DNA of 64,000 nt from Pedobacter sp. R20-19. Lineage in GTDB: Bacteria > Bacteroidota > Bacteroidia > Sphingobacteriales > Sphingobacteriaceae. Positions 35,324 through 44,992 of the stretch are shown here, in pieces. The stretch is from positions 372,001 to 436,000 of the forward strand of contig NZ_JCKI01000003.1 of assembly GCF_000708265.2 (NCBI RefSeq). Reading direction: 5' to 3'. A program made the position numbers and the translations under genes. The notes beneath the pieces are model-generated. The model searched no databases. It was not told the DNA's origin and saw only the letters and a list, made by a program, of their open reading frames with translations. The first letter of the stretch is position 1. Each line of letters starts with the position of its first letter.

Positions 35324-37384
35324 TTAATTGGCCTGATATCTAAGAGCGGTAGCTACACGAGTAACCTGCCCTGTAGTAGTTTGAGTAACATAAAATGCAA
35401 AGGTATCTCCTGCATTAATGCTTACACTTGCATTGCTGGCTCCTCTGGTGCTTACATTTAGCGCACCACTTGTAGGAAGTGTAATCTGAACACCCGTAGC
35501 TACATTATTGATATATAAAGTAACAGTTATATTTGGTGCCGCACCACTTAATGCTGTTGGCGTAGCTACCACTGTTAATTGATCTAAAGTACATGAAAAT
35601 GGAACAGTTTGAGCTGCCCAGTAAAAAGTTCCATTCACCACTGTAGATAGATAGCCATTAGGTGTGAAAAAATTTGTGCTAAGATTTTGAAGTACGGATT
35701 GAGCTGCAAAAATACCACTACCTCCAGCGGCACCCGTTGCTCCGGTAGCACCTGTAACACCAGTCGAACCTGTAGAACCAGTTGCTCCTGTCAACCCTGT
35801 AGCACCAGTTAAACCTGTAGCGCCTGTTACACCTTGAATACCCTGAATGCCTTGTAAACCTGTAGCACCAGTAGATCCTGTAACTCCGGTTGATCCGGTA
35901 GCACCTGTAACACCAGTTGCTCCTGTTACACCTTGAATACCCTGAATGCCTTGCAAACCTGTAGCACCAGTAGATCCTGTTACTCCGGTTGATCCGGTGG
36001 CACCTGTAACACCAGTTGCTCCTGTTACACCTTGAATACCCTGAATGCCTTGTAAGCCTGTCGCACCAGTTGAACCTGTTACTCCGGTTGATCCGGTGGC
36101 ACCTGTAATACCAGTTGCTCCTGTTACACCTTGAATACCCTGAATGCCTTGCAAACCTGTAGCACCAGTAGATCCTGTTACTCCGGTTGATCCGGTAGCA
36201 CCTGTAACACCAGTTGCTCCTGTTACACCTTGAATACCTTGTAAGCCTGTAGCACCAGTTGAACCTGTTACTCCGGTTGATCCGGTAGAACCTGTAACAC
36301 CAGTTGCTCCTGTTATACCTTGAATACCCTGAATGCCTTGCAAACCTGTAGCACCAGTAGATCCTGTAACTCCGGTTGCCCCTTGAACACCTTGAGGGCC
36401 AGTGGCGCCTGTTGAGCCAGTAACTCCATTAGCACCTGCAACACCAGTCGCTCCTGTTATACCTTGAATGCCCTGAATTCCTTGTGCACCTGTAGCTCCT
36501 GTTGAACCTGTAACTCCAGTAGCTCCCGTTACACCTTGAATACCCTGGGCACCATCAGCGCCATTTGCGCCGGTTGTCCCCTGAATTCCTTGTGCACCTG
36601 TAGCTCCTGTTGAACCTGTAACTCCGGTAGCTCCCGTTACACCTTGAATACCTTGGGCACCATCAGCGCCATTTGCGCCGGTTGTCCCCTGAATACCTTG
36701 TAAGCCTGTAGCTCCTGTTGCTCCAGTTGCTCCTTGTACGCCCGGTGCTCCATCAGCGCCAGTGGCGCCTGTAGCTCCACGAGCACCTGTAGCACCATTT
36801 AATCCGTTTAAACCATTTAATCCGGCTTCACCCGCTGCACCAGTAGCACCACGTATACCCTGCGGGCCAGTGGCTCCCGTAGCACCTGTAGCTCCGGCAA
36901 TACCCGCAGCACCAGTAGCGCCTTGTGGACCAGTTGCTCCTGTGGCACCTTGCGGACCAGTTGCACCCGTAGCTCCTCTAGACCCAGGCCCTGAATTAAA
37001 TGCATACGTTGCATAAGGAACACTTAATAACTTAGCTGTTCCCATATCTACATATCCAGAACCTGTGTTTAGTTCAGTTTGAATATATTTTTGTGCAGCT
37101 GCCCAATCTATATTATTAAAAACACCACGGGCTACGGTACCCGCACCAATCTCAATGGCAAATGTTCCAAATTGATTGGTAGAAACCGTATGTGTTTCCT
37201 GATAATCGATGTTTCCTGTAGCTGAGCCACTTCTTACGGAAATACGAATGCCCAAATTGCTGTTTGACAAAATGGTTCCATTGTTACTTCGGGCAACACC
37301 CTGATACTTAAAGGCCTGACTTTGCGCCTGGGCCACAACAATGGCAAAAAATAAAATGAGTGTTAATAGAGATTTTTTAATCAT
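35324..37384 (-). CDS. Secreted collagen-like (Gly-X-Y) repeat protein
   Basis: The 686 residues comprise a signal peptide (1-22) and a globular N-terminal domain (about 25-130). A collagen-like region of uninterrupted Gly-X-Y triplets (about 133-556, mostly [12 protein letters not shown]) follows, then a C-terminal strand-rich domain (about 557-686). Thr at the third place is typical of bacterial collagens, where it may be glycosylated. The DNA holds a 99-base tandem repeat, so the length should vary between strains. The plan resembles BclA-like surface filaments with a trimerising end domain. It lies in an operon with a T9SS-sorted protein and a tail-collar protein. Confidence 0.9.
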   Translation of the reverse strand: MIKKSLLTLILFFAIVVAQAQSQAFKYQGVARSNNGTILSNSNLGIRISVRSGSATGNIDYQETHTVSTNQFGTFAIEIGAGTVARGVFNNIDWAAAQKYIQTELNTGSGYVDMGTAKLLSVPYATYAFNSGPGSRGATGATGPQGATGATGPQGATGAAGIAGATGATGATGPQGIRGATGAAGEAGLNGLNGLNGATGARGATGATGADGAPGVQGATGATGATGLQGIQGTTGANGADGAQGIQGVTGATGVTGSTGATGAQGIQGTTGANGADGAQGIQGVTGATGVTGSTGATGAQGIQGIQGITGATGVAGANGVTGSTGATGPQGVQGATGVTGSTGATGLQGIQGIQGITGATGVTGSTGSTGVTGSTGATGLQGIQGVTGATGVTGATGSTGVTGSTGATGLQGIQGIQGVTGATGITGATGSTGVTGSTGATGLQGIQGIQGVTGATGVTGATGSTGVTGSTGATGLQGIQGIQGVTGATGVTGATGSTGVTGSTGATGLQGIQGIQGVTGATGLTGATGLTGATGSTGSTGVTGATGATGAAGGSGIFAAQSVLQNLSTNFFTPNGYLSTVVNGTFYWAAQTVPFSCTLDQLTVVATPTALSGAAPNITVTLYINNVATGVQITLPTSGALNVSTRGASNASVSINAGDTFAFYVTQTTTGQVTRVATALRYQAN
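35831..36326 (-). repeat. 99-base tandem repeat inside the collagen-like gene
   Basis: The marker accttgaata recurs at 35831, 35930, 36029, 36128 and 36227, exactly 99 bases apart (33 residues, 11 Gly-X-Y triplets). Copies differ by a few synonymous or conservative changes. Confidence 0.85.
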
Positions 37385-37391
37385 GGGATGA

Positions 37392-37898
37392 TTATAGTTT
37401 GATTAATTTTACAGAGCCTTTAATCAGTTCATTTCGGACAGCGATATAATAATTACCGCCTTTAAATTGCGAAATATCAAGGTCAAGGTTTAAGCTATAG
37501 TCTTTAGTATATTTTATGGATTTACTGTAAATAGATCGGCCACCGGCATCATAGATGTCAACAGTATAATCGCCATCGGGCATATTCCGGAGATCTAATT
37601 TCACCGTGTTTGCGGTAGTTGGGTTTGGATAAACAGCCAATTCGCGTGATACTAAGGCAAAAGGTCGGTTAATGACTTGATCACCCTGAATGAAACCTGT
37701 AGATAAAATTCTGTCAATTGTAGTATTTTCCAGAAGCGCGATAACGGGTTCACCTATAGTATATACGAGCGTAATATTATTTGCGGTTGAACTTTCGCCT
37801 GCTGATGCAATGACAGAACGGTCAAGTAATTGGCCAAATGCTACATTACAGCATAGCAAAGCCATAGAAATTGTGAGTAGAGTTGAGAGCTTAATCAT
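37392..37898 (-). CDS. Small secreted protein with T9SS type A C-terminal sorting domain
   Basis: This 168-residue protein has a signal peptide (1-22) and a short domain ([17 protein letters not shown], typical of small Bacteroidota secreted proteins). A C-terminal type A sorting domain (about 86-168) has [36 protein letters not shown] and [19 protein letters not shown]. The sorting domain directs export by the type IX system and surface anchoring. It is the first gene of the operon with the collagen-like protein (7 bases downstream). porV lies nearby. Confidence 0.85.
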   Translation of the reverse strand: MIKLSTLLTISMALLCCNVAFGQLLDRSVIASAGESSTANNITLVYTIGEPVIALLENTTIDRILSTGFIQGDQVINRPFALVSRELAVYPNPTTANTVKLDLRNMPDGDYTVDIYDAGGRSIYSKSIKYTKDYSLNLDLDISQFKGGNYYIAVRNELIKGSVKLIKL

Positions 37899-38087
37899 AT
37901 TTAACTCAAAAGTAAAAAATTATTATTGTATATCACAAGAAAGATTACAAAAAAAAGATATTTTTTTTTCATCCTTTAAAATTGCTTCTGTCAAAAACGA
38001 TGATCGACTCAAGTAAGTAAATAGCTTGAAGTTGTATGAATATATATTTTTATTGATTACTTTCGCTACAATAATTAGCACTGATAA

Positions 38088-38795
38088 ATGACGCTCAAAA
38101 TTCTGATTATCATTCCATGTTATAACGAACAAGCATCGTTACCAATTTTACTTCAGGAAATAAATGCACTGTCTCTTCCGGAAGAATATGAACTAGACAA
38201 AATTATTATTAATGATTGTTCTAAAGATAAAACCAGCGATGTTGCAAAAGCAAATGGAGCAAAAGTGCTTGATTTACCTTGTAATCTTGGTATAGGAGGC
38301 GCAGTTCAAACAGGAATCAAATATGCTATAAAACATAACTTTGATCTTGCCGTACAAATGGATGGTGATGGGCAGCACCCACCTTCTGAACTAATTAAAT
38401 TATTGGAGTGTCAGCGATTAACTCAGGCAGATATTGTTATAGGTTCTAGATTCATAGATAGAAAAGGGTTTCAATCGTCTTTTATTAGAAGAATGGGGAT
38501 CAGGTATTTTTATGGTCTTAACCGTCTTTTTACGCAAAAATCTATTTATGATAGTACTTCTGGCTTTAGGCTTCTGGGGCGGGCAGCCCTAAACCTGGCA
38601 GCTAAAAACTATCCTGACGATTATCCTGAACCAGAATCTCTTGTTATTTTTTCAAAGGCTAATTTATCCATCAAAGAAGTTCCGGTAACAATGCGTGGAC
38701 GTTTAGGCGGAAAATCTTCTATTGGAAGCGGTGCTTCTGTATTTTATGGCTTTAAGGTAAGTCTGGCCATGCTTTTCTCCTTTATCAGAAACTAA
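38088..38795 (+). CDS. Family 2 glycosyltransferase (polyprenyl-phosphate sugar transferase type)
   Basis: This 235-residue GT2 enzyme has LKILIIIPCYNEQASLPILL at the start, NDCSKDKTSDVAK, the DxD-type DLAVQMDGDGQHPPSEL, and STSGFRLLGRAALNLAAKNY. It has the short form without C-terminal membrane helices. The following DUF2304 gene (2-base gap) supplies membrane helices, and such pairs are common. The product is probably a lipid-linked sugar for envelope glycans. Confidence 0.9.
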   Translation: MTLKILIIIPCYNEQASLPILLQEINALSLPEEYELDKIIINDCSKDKTSDVAKANGAKVLDLPCNLGIGGAVQTGIKYAIKHNFDLAVQMDGDGQHPPSELIKLLECQRLTQADIVIGSRFIDRKGFQSSFIRRMGIRYFYGLNRLFTQKSIYDSTSGFRLLGRAALNLAAKNYPDDYPEPESLVIFSKANLSIKEVPVTMRGRLGGKSSIGSGASVFYGFKVSLAMLFSFIRN

Positions 38796-38797
38796 TT

Positions 38798-39172
38798 ATG
38801 ACTCGTATACAACTGATTACCATTCTGGTAAACTTCATTTTTATTGCCTACATCGCAAGGCTAATTATTAAAGGTAAGTTACGTGAAGAATATGCCATTA
38901 TCTGGGTAATCTGCACCATATTATTAACCATATTTTCGTTCTGGCCAAATGGTTTAGAGATTATGGCCAAATTGCTTGGAGTATTTCAGGCACCTAATTT
39001 ATTATTTACCGGTGCCATCTTCGCAATCCTGATTTATCTGGTTCATATTAGTGTGGTGTCATCAAAGCTGCATAACAACATTAGAAAACTCACACAAGAA
39101 ATGGCCTTACTGAAACAAGAACTTGAAAAGGCAAAACAAGAAAATAAGGATCCTCAAAAGGATCCGGATTAA
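38798..39172 (+). CDS. DUF2304 membrane protein
   Basis: This 124-residue protein has three membrane helices (about 4-20, 33-50, 68-88) with the family marks GKLREEYAIIWVICTILL and FSFWPNGLEIMAKLLGV. A charged coiled-coil tail follows (LTQEMALLKQELEKAKQE). DUF2304 proteins accompany GT2 enzymes, as here with a two-base gap, and probably anchor them. The stop codon overlaps that of the convergent gene within the same TTAA. Confidence 0.9.
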   Translation: MTRIQLITILVNFIFIAYIARLIIKGKLREEYAIIWVICTILLTIFSFWPNGLEIMAKLLGVFQAPNLLFTGAIFAILIYLVHISVVSSKLHNNIRKLTQEMALLKQELEKAKQENKDPQKDPD

Positions 39173-41517
39173 TTTCTTTTTTTGCCTTGATATGCCGCAG
39201 CAAGATTATTTTTCAACAGGGCATTAGATGGATTAAGCTGCATACCCTTCTCCCCTGCCATTATTGCCTTGTCATATTCTTTTAAACTATTGTATGCAGC
39301 GCAAAGGTTATTATAGGCAATATCAGATTTTGGATTGCTTTTTAATGCCAGCCTTGCTTCTGCAATACATTCCTCAAATCTTCCGCTATTGTAATATTCC
39401 AGACTTTTATTAATATGCCTTGCCTCTCCTGATTTATCTATCCCAAAAGATTTATTGTTCTCAGCAGATAACTGACCTTTTTTAGCAACCTCCAAATTAT
39501 TTGAAGCAAGTGTAAATCCTGGATTTAATGCCAACGCTTTCTCCAATACAGGAATGGCTTTCTGATATTCTCCTTTAAGGTTATAAGCTGAACCCATGTT
39601 ATTATAGGCTTCTGCCAGTTTTGGATCGAGGGTGATGGCCTGCTCACATGCGCTTATACACTCATCAAATTTTCCGGCAGCATAATATTGAAGACTAAGG
39701 TTAAGAAAGTTCAATGCTGACGGTTTCTCCTTCGCCAACTGCTGCGCCATTTCCAATTCTCCTTCTTTTTTCCTGCTCGCTTCCAAATACCTGGAAATCA
39801 ATTGATTTTGAGGACTATATTTAAGTGATTCAATCGCTAATTTTTCCAGCTGATCCCATTGACTGGTTTTTTGGTAAATATCCATCAGCAGAAAACGTGC
39901 ATCGAGATGCGAAGGGGATAAGGCTAATACCCTAAGTAACTCAGCTTTTGCAGTATCATATACCTTTTTCTGATATAAGTATCTTGCATAGTAAAAATGG
40001 GTATCAGGATAATTTTGCCCAAACTCGATTCCTTTTTTAAAATAGAAGGAAGATTGATCGTCATGCCCTGTTGCCGCTTTTAATATCCCCATATTGATAT
40101 AGATATTAGCATAAGTAGGCAGCATTACAAGGGCACGTTCAAAATAAACCGCAGCGGTTTTATAATCTCCCTGTTCCATTTTGGATAGACCATAATTCAT
40201 CAAACCCCGGCCATTTAACGGGCTTTTAACCGTTACATCATACCATAAACTTTCTTCATTCTTCCAGATTTTATTTCGTTCATAAGTAGCAGAAGCGTAA
40301 ATAGGCAAGGATAAAAGTGGAATAATAACAATGAGATAAGCATATTTAAATCCCTGTTTTTTTAATTTTGTTGTCCCCCATTGTATCATGAGTGCCAGTG
40401 CCCAGCATACTGAAAAGATGAGTCCGATAAATGGGAAAAACATCCTATGATCGTTTAACACTTCTGCCAGTGGAATGATGCTTGATGTAGGGATCAAAGC
40501 GAGAAAGAACCATAAAATACCAAAAGCTATGGGTCTGCGTATCATATTTAATGAAGTTACCCAGGCAATATATAACATCACTATAATAAAGGTTATTCCT
40601 ATAAAAAAACGGATATCCTTAATAGATGTTAACAAGCCCCAATCCGTATCAGCACTTAAACCCGTAGGTAAAAACAGAGTGTAAAAATAGTGTGTGATAA
40701 CAAAAGGTTGGGTAATGAGATATCTCAATGGTGAACTTCCGCCCGGTTCCCAGGTTTTAGGGGTAAACCTATCAATAAATAAATACAGTGCAAGACAAAA
40801 AATAAAAGCGGGAGCTACTTTTTTAAGGGTTCTAAATAATTTTTGATAATTAACCTTTTGAAAGACATCACGAATGCTCATCTCCTCTTCAAAAAACAAA
40901 ACGTAAAAAAAGAATATTGGAGCAAACATTACGGTAGTTGGTTTAGCTAAAGCGCCTAATAAAAGTGGTAGGAAATAAATATAATATCTTCTGCAAATAG
41001 GAGAATACAGGTATAAAACGAAAGCAAGTACCACACCAAACGTAGACCAGATATCTGATCGGGCAATTACATAATTAATGGTTTCTGCAATAGCAGGATG
41101 CAATAAATAAAGTGCCACACCTCCCAATGCGGCATAAACCCCAACGTTTGCAGGCATTGCCTCGTTATAAATTTTTTTATAAAGAAAAAACATCAGGATG
41201 CCCTGCAACAGGAATAACACAAAACTAGATAGGTGGAAATAGAAATAATTATATCCATTGCCTAACCAATAATCAATAGCTAAAGTAGTACTTACTATTG
41301 GCCGATAGGATTGATTTTGCGGCAGGTTACTACTGGTGGTACCATCTTTAAAAAATAGCGGGATATTAGAAAGGCTTCTGATGTAAACATTATTTTCTAC
41401 AGAATGTGAATCATCAAAATGAAAACCATTTTGAAAATGATTGGAATAAGTAATGGCTGTAGTTAATAAAATAAAACTCAGCAAAAGATAGATAAGTGAG
41501 CTAGAAATTGGTTTCAT
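39169..41517 (-). CDS. Multi-pass GT-C-like membrane protein with C-terminal TPR repeats
   Basis: From the ATG at 41517 the protein has 782 residues (a TTG at 41538 would add seven). About 10-11 membrane helices fill the first 420 residues, with the luminal GFHFDDSHSVENNVYIRSLS motif of the TMTC/protein O-mannosyltransferase-like group. A TPR array follows (about 450-780, for example AEAYNNMGSAYNLKGEYQKA). Its acidic DD pair fits GT-C enzymes that use lipid-linked sugars. The GT2/DUF2304 pair next door could supply such donors. The acceptor is unknown. Confidence 0.85.
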   Translation of the reverse strand: MKPISSSLIYLLLSFILLTTAITYSNHFQNGFHFDDSHSVENNVYIRSLSNIPLFFKDGTTSSNLPQNQSYRPIVSTTLAIDYWLGNGYNYFYFHLSSFVLFLLQGILMFFLYKKIYNEAMPANVGVYAALGGVALYLLHPAIAETINYVIARSDIWSTFGVVLAFVLYLYSPICRRYYIYFLPLLLGALAKPTTVMFAPIFFFYVLFFEEEMSIRDVFQKVNYQKLFRTLKKVAPAFIFCLALYLFIDRFTPKTWEPGGSSPLRYLITQPFVITHYFYTLFLPTGLSADTDWGLLTSIKDIRFFIGITFIIVMLYIAWVTSLNMIRRPIAFGILWFFLALIPTSSIIPLAEVLNDHRMFFPFIGLIFSVCWALALMIQWGTTKLKKQGFKYAYLIVIIPLLSLPIYASATYERNKIWKNEESLWYDVTVKSPLNGRGLMNYGLSKMEQGDYKTAAVYFERALVMLPTYANIYINMGILKAATGHDDQSSFYFKKGIEFGQNYPDTHFYYARYLYQKKVYDTAKAELLRVLALSPSHLDARFLLMDIYQKTSQWDQLEKLAIESLKYSPQNQLISRYLEASRKKEGELEMAQQLAKEKPSALNFLNLSLQYYAAGKFDECISACEQAITLDPKLAEAYNNMGSAYNLKGEYQKAIPVLEKALALNPGFTLASNNLEVAKKGQLSAENNKSFGIDKSGEARHINKSLEYYNSGRFEECIAEARLALKSNPKSDIAYNNLCAAYNSLKEYDKAIMAGEKGMQLNPSNALLKNNLAAAYQGKKRN

Positions 41518-41620
41518 AGTGATAAAAAAAATCTTCAAAACAAAAATTAAACATACAATAATATTTTCCTCGTTTAATCAACTTGTATTTACCCAATTTT
41601 GATCAATAACTTTACTAAAA

Positions 41621-42037
41621 CTAACTTCGTATAGCATCTGATGGCTTGAAGGCAAATAAGGAACTAGCTAAAAAACTCCAGTTAAAAACCACCACTACGG
41701 CAATTAATTTACTAATATACAATCCTAAACCTCCCCAATGTGTTAAGACATAAACAGTGGCTGTGTTGAGCAATAAACCTATAGCGCATATGCATACAAA
41801 TTTAATAAAACGTTTTGTCGCTTCTCCATTTATCGCACCAAATGTCCAGTAATTATTCAGCAGGAAATTACATATAGACGAAAACAAAAAACCCAAACTA
41901 CTTGAAATTAAACCATTTATACCTAATTTATTATGCAGTAGCCAGGTTAAAGAAAAGTCAATTAAAACAGAAATTCCGCCAACTGTTCCAAATTTTAATA
42001 GTTTAAAAAAATTGATTCTGGAAATGTTAAACTTCAC
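41621..42037 (-). CDS. GtrA family protein
   Basis: This is a four-helix GtrA membrane protein of 138 residues. FGTVGGISVLIDFSLTWLLH, FLFSSICNFLLNNYWTFG and FVCICAIGLLLNTATVYVL match the family, which is thought to flip or position lipid-linked sugars. It lies beside GT2, DUF2304 and TPR/GT-C genes, a consistent glycosylation neighbourhood. Confidence 0.9.
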   Translation of the reverse strand: MKFNISRINFFKLLKFGTVGGISVLIDFSLTWLLHNKLGINGLISSSLGFLFSSICNFLLNNYWTFGAINGEATKRFIKFVCICAIGLLLNTATVYVLTHWGGLGLYISKLIAVVVVFNWSFLASSLFAFKPSDAIRS

Positions 42038-42144
42038 CTTATATTCTCATTTGCTCTAGCAATAATACAAATTTAAACCAATACTCAGACAATCGTTTTA
42101 ATATTACAGCTTCATTGATGTGAAGATTCTGATTAAAATGAAAT

Positions 42145-42178
42145 ACAAAAAAAGCCAGCCACCTTTTGGTAACCAGCT
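42145..42178 (-). terminator. Terminator of the EamA gene
   Basis: On the minus strand AGCTGGTTACC and GGTGGCTGGCT pair along all 11 positions (several G-T), with an AAAA loop and a T run after. Confidence 0.7.
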
Positions 42179-42219
42179 TAATAAGTTTAACAATTAAATT
42201 TTAATGATTCTTATCCTAA

Positions 42220-42648
42220 CTATTCACCAGGATCTGATAATGCAATCAACATGGCGCCTCCGATAATAGCAATGCCTCCTACAACAATCTGCCAGGTGAT
42301 TTTTTCTTTCAAGAAAACAATAGATAATATAATGGCAAATATCAAAGAAGACCGTTCTATGGTAGCTACATAAGATGCTGGCCCCATAGAAAGTGCTTTA
42401 TAAGAAAACAAGGTAGAAAGAGAGGTAAAAACACCCGCGGCAAGTAAAAACATCCACGCATTTTTTTCTATGCCTTTCCAATCACCAATATTACCTTGAT
42501 AAATCACTACGCCCCAGGTGATCAGCAAAATTAACACCGCCTGTATAGCAAATGCTAAACTTGAATCAACATTTTTTAAACCAGCTTTTGTTAATACAAT
42601 TACCAAAGCTGCTGATATGGCAGCAAGTACTGCCCAAAGTATCCACAT
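42220..42648 (-). CDS. Half-size EamA (DMT) family transporter
   Basis: This 142-residue protein has a single five-helix EamA unit (AISAALVIVLTKAGLKNVDS, YKALSMGPASYVATIERSSL, IFAIILSIVFLKEKITWQIV). Most transporters of this class have two such units, so it should act as a dimer. It is a short known form in Bacteroidota. The DUF3072 gene lies 44 bases upstream on the same strand. The substrate is unknown. Confidence 0.9.
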   Translation of the reverse strand: MWILWAVLAAISAALVIVLTKAGLKNVDSSLAFAIQAVLILLITWGVVIYQGNIGDWKGIEKNAWMFLLAAGVFTSLSTLFSYKALSMGPASYVATIERSSLIFAIILSIVFLKEKITWQIVVGGIAIIGGAMLIALSDPGE

Positions 42649-42692
42649 GTTTTAAATTATAAATTAAGTTTAACTTAATTAAATCAAAAGGA

Positions 42693-42959
42693 TTATTCTT
42701 CCAGGCCTCTACCTGTTTTGTGTTGCAATTCGTCAATCCGTTTTGAAGCTTCTGATTTGCTTAAGGTATCATCAAACGTTTCCCCTGCTTCATCAGAAAG
42801 TGTTTTAAGGTAAGATTGCTGTGCACCAGTCATCGGTTCATCACCTGTAGTCCACTCATCCGGATCTTTGATCGTGTTCGATCCTTTTGCTTGATGGTTA
42901 TTCATTTCGCCAGTATTTTCCTGTCCGCTTTCCATTGGTTGCTCGTCTTTGTTTATCAT
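42693..42959 (-). CDS. DUF3072 domain small protein
   Basis: This 88-residue soluble protein has a DUF3072 domain at about 33-84: PDEWTTGDEPMTGAQQSYLK, TLSDEAGETFDDTLSKSEAS and IDELQHKTGRGLEE. The N-terminal third is polar and likely disordered. The function is unknown in the family. The gene is just upstream of the EamA-type transporter on the same strand. Confidence 0.85.
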   Translation of the reverse strand: MINKDEQPMESGQENTGEMNNHQAKGSNTIKDPDEWTTGDEPMTGAQQSYLKTLSDEAGETFDDTLSKSEASKRIDELQHKTGRGLEE

Positions 42960-43100
42960 TTGTTCTTTATTTTAGTTTATATAGGAACAAATGTTTTGAA
43001 TCAAAGTTTGCTGTTATCTTGCCTTGGAAAGAAGAATGTTGATGAGAGATAAAAGGTTATTAATATTGAGAAGCCGTACAATCTAAATACCCTTTACAAA

Positions 43101-44207
43101 TTAGTTATTGCTTAAACTTTTTAGGTTAAAAAGTACTGATATGCCCGCAGAACTCAGATTCCCTTCATACTTCCCGATGCCTGTTAGCGGAACCTTTAAA
43201 AAAGGTTGTAATCCAAGGCTCAACCGTGAATTTACTTTTCGCTCTACGCCTACTGAAAAATTGGCAATACCCATAAAATGCTTATTGCCAGTAACCTCTT
43301 CATTGGTTACCGTTGATGCCGGGCCACTGGTTAGCTGATATTTCTCATTCAACATGATGTAGCTGGAAAGCCCGGCACTTACATTAACACCGAGGCTTCT
43401 TTTTTTAAAGACCTGATAATTAATATTCACAGGCACATCAAGTACTTTACAATCTGCATTTACCTGCCATGGTCCGGCACTATAACCAGATGTTGACGTA
43501 CCGAAGCCATTATAATCATATATTTTTTTTGCGTAAATAACGCCAGTTGATACACCTATTTTTTTGGTTAACGCATAGTTGATCATGAGTCCAAAATTAG
43601 TACTGACTTTATTGCTCACACTCGAACTGGTAGAAGAGATATCAGGTGCCGCCAGTACTGTTAAAGAAAGTCGATTTGGAGTGATGCTATTCCGCAATTC
43701 TTTTTCTAATGGTTTTGGTTTACCATTACTCAAAGCCCCAGGCAGTAGTCCATCTGTTTTCAACTGTGCAAGCGATACACTATTAATGCCTTCCCCATCT
43801 ATAACAACTTTTGATAAAACAGGTTGTAAGTTTCTGATAGCAGAATCAGATCTTTTGATTAATGCATGCTGATCAGCAACAACTGGAGCTTGACTTTTAA
43901 CCAACAACTGTTCTTCATCGTGGTGAACAAACGTATCCGCTGGATTGCTTTTAGGAGACACTAATGACTGGTTCTTTTCTACCCGGCTTACCGTATGATT
44001 GTTTTTAGACGTATTAAAAAAAATAAAAAATATTAAAATTGATGCGGCCGCAGCAGCACACAGACTCCACCAAAGCGGAAATTTTGGTTTTTGATCTTGC
44101 TGATCAAGTTTTTTGGACATTTCCGCCCAGTCGGGTTCATGAAAGGGAGTATCAATCTCATCTAGCCCCTCTCTAAACAACTTATCCAGATTATGCTCGT
44201 CTTTCAT
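43101..44207 (-). CDS. Inner-membrane anti-sigma-like protein joined to an outer-membrane beta-barrel
   Basis: The 368 residues fall into three parts. The first is a cytoplasmic acidic segment (1-45; LDKLFREGLDEIDTPFHEPD and WAEMSKKLDQQ). A single membrane helix (about 47-65) follows. After a long linker comes an OMP_b-brl-type barrel (about 185-368; NFGLMINYALTKKIGVSTGV, VLDVPVNINYQVFKKRSLGV, LSLGLQPFLKVPL, ISVLFNLKSL). It would span both membranes. The gene overlaps the sigma factor gene by 17 bases, which implies coupled translation and a sigma-holding role for the N-terminal part. The barrel as sensor or anchor is an inference. Confidence 0.75.
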   Translation of the reverse strand: MKDEHNLDKLFREGLDEIDTPFHEPDWAEMSKKLDQQDQKPKFPLWWSLCAAAAASILIFFIFFNTSKNNHTVSRVEKNQSLVSPKSNPADTFVHHDEEQLLVKSQAPVVADQHALIKRSDSAIRNLQPVLSKVVIDGEGINSVSLAQLKTDGLLPGALSNGKPKPLEKELRNSITPNRLSLTVLAAPDISSTSSSVSNKVSTNFGLMINYALTKKIGVSTGVIYAKKIYDYNGFGTSTSGYSAGPWQVNADCKVLDVPVNINYQVFKKRSLGVNVSAGLSSYIMLNEKYQLTSGPASTVTNEEVTGNKHFMGIANFSVGVERKVNSRLSLGLQPFLKVPLTGIGKYEGNLSSAGISVLFNLKSLSNN

Positions 44208-44850
44208 TCTTGCTTATATTTTGTTCATGGTTAGAAATAACCTTCATTTTTGCATTCAGAGGTTCCATGTCCCTGATCATTTCCTGAAGCCTTTGCCTGG
44301 CTTTAAAAAGGTTGGATTTAGAGGTGCCCACCGAAATGTTTAGAGACTTCGCAATCTCCTCATGTGTATAGCCATCAATTGCGTACATGTTAAAAACAAT
44401 CCTATAACCTGGTGAAAGGCTTTGCACCAACATTAATAATTCTTTGTAAGCCATCTGCTCATAAACAATGGCTTCCGTACCATTTTGCTCATATTCGCTA
44501 ATATCATCATAAGTGGTAAAGCGCAGGTTGGCACGATAATGATCTATCGCCGTATTGACCATGATTTTACCAATCCATGCCTTAATGGGCTTAGCATTAT
44601 CATACTTATCTATGTTATTAAAAATTTTCAAAAATCCATTGTTCAGTACATCCGCAGCTTCAAAATCACCAATGGAATATCTTTTACATATCCCCATACA
44701 GTAACTGTAAAATTCTTTGTATAGCAGATGCTGACTGGCTCTATCCTTTCTGATACATCCACTAATAATTTCTTTCACTAACAAGTCTATGCTATTGTTT
44801 TGGTCTTCTTTATACACGGTATACGAGGCAAGTACACAAAAGGTTGCCAA
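44191..44850 (-). CDS. RNA polymerase sigma-70 factor, ECF type
   Basis: This sigma factor has region 2 at about 35-105 (LYKEFYSYCMGICKRYSIGD, FLKIFNNIDKYDNAKPIKAW, IGKIMVNTAIDHYR) and region 4 at about 140-195 (LSPGYRIVFNMYAIDGYTHE, EIAKSLNISVGTSKSNLFKA). The frame begins at TTG 44850, and GTG 44817 is an equally good start, giving 208 residues. The gene overlaps the trans-envelope barrel protein gene by 17 bases and is divergent from the YceI/DUF5777 operon, a possible target. Confidence 0.9.
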   Translation of the reverse strand: MATFCVLASYTVYKEDQNNSIDLLVKEIISGCIRKDRASQHLLYKEFYSYCMGICKRYSIGDFEAADVLNNGFLKIFNNIDKYDNAKPIKAWIGKIMVNTAIDHYRANLRFTTYDDISEYEQNGTEAIVYEQMAYKELLMLVQSLSPGYRIVFNMYAIDGYTHEEIAKSLNISVGTSKSNLFKARQRLQEMIRDMEPLNAKMKVISNHEQNISKNERRA

Positions 44851-44992
44851 AACTAATCAAAATACTTTAAAAGATTGTAATCAGCTGTATCATAGCCATT
44901 TTTAAAAAAATTAGATTTTCGAACACCTGCAGGCAACCTTTTGCTAAGCAGGGCCGTAATCCTGATAATTAAACAACTTAAAATCATCTTTT

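Noticed and set aside
35831..36326. Regular repeats that could suggest a CRISPR array
   Set aside because: The 99-base units are continuous, in frame, without unique spacers, and code for collagen triplets. No cas genes are present.
36762..37016. Proline-rich frame (repeated PVAP) on the plus strand
   Set aside because: It is the reverse reading of the Gly-X-Y codons of the collagen-like gene.
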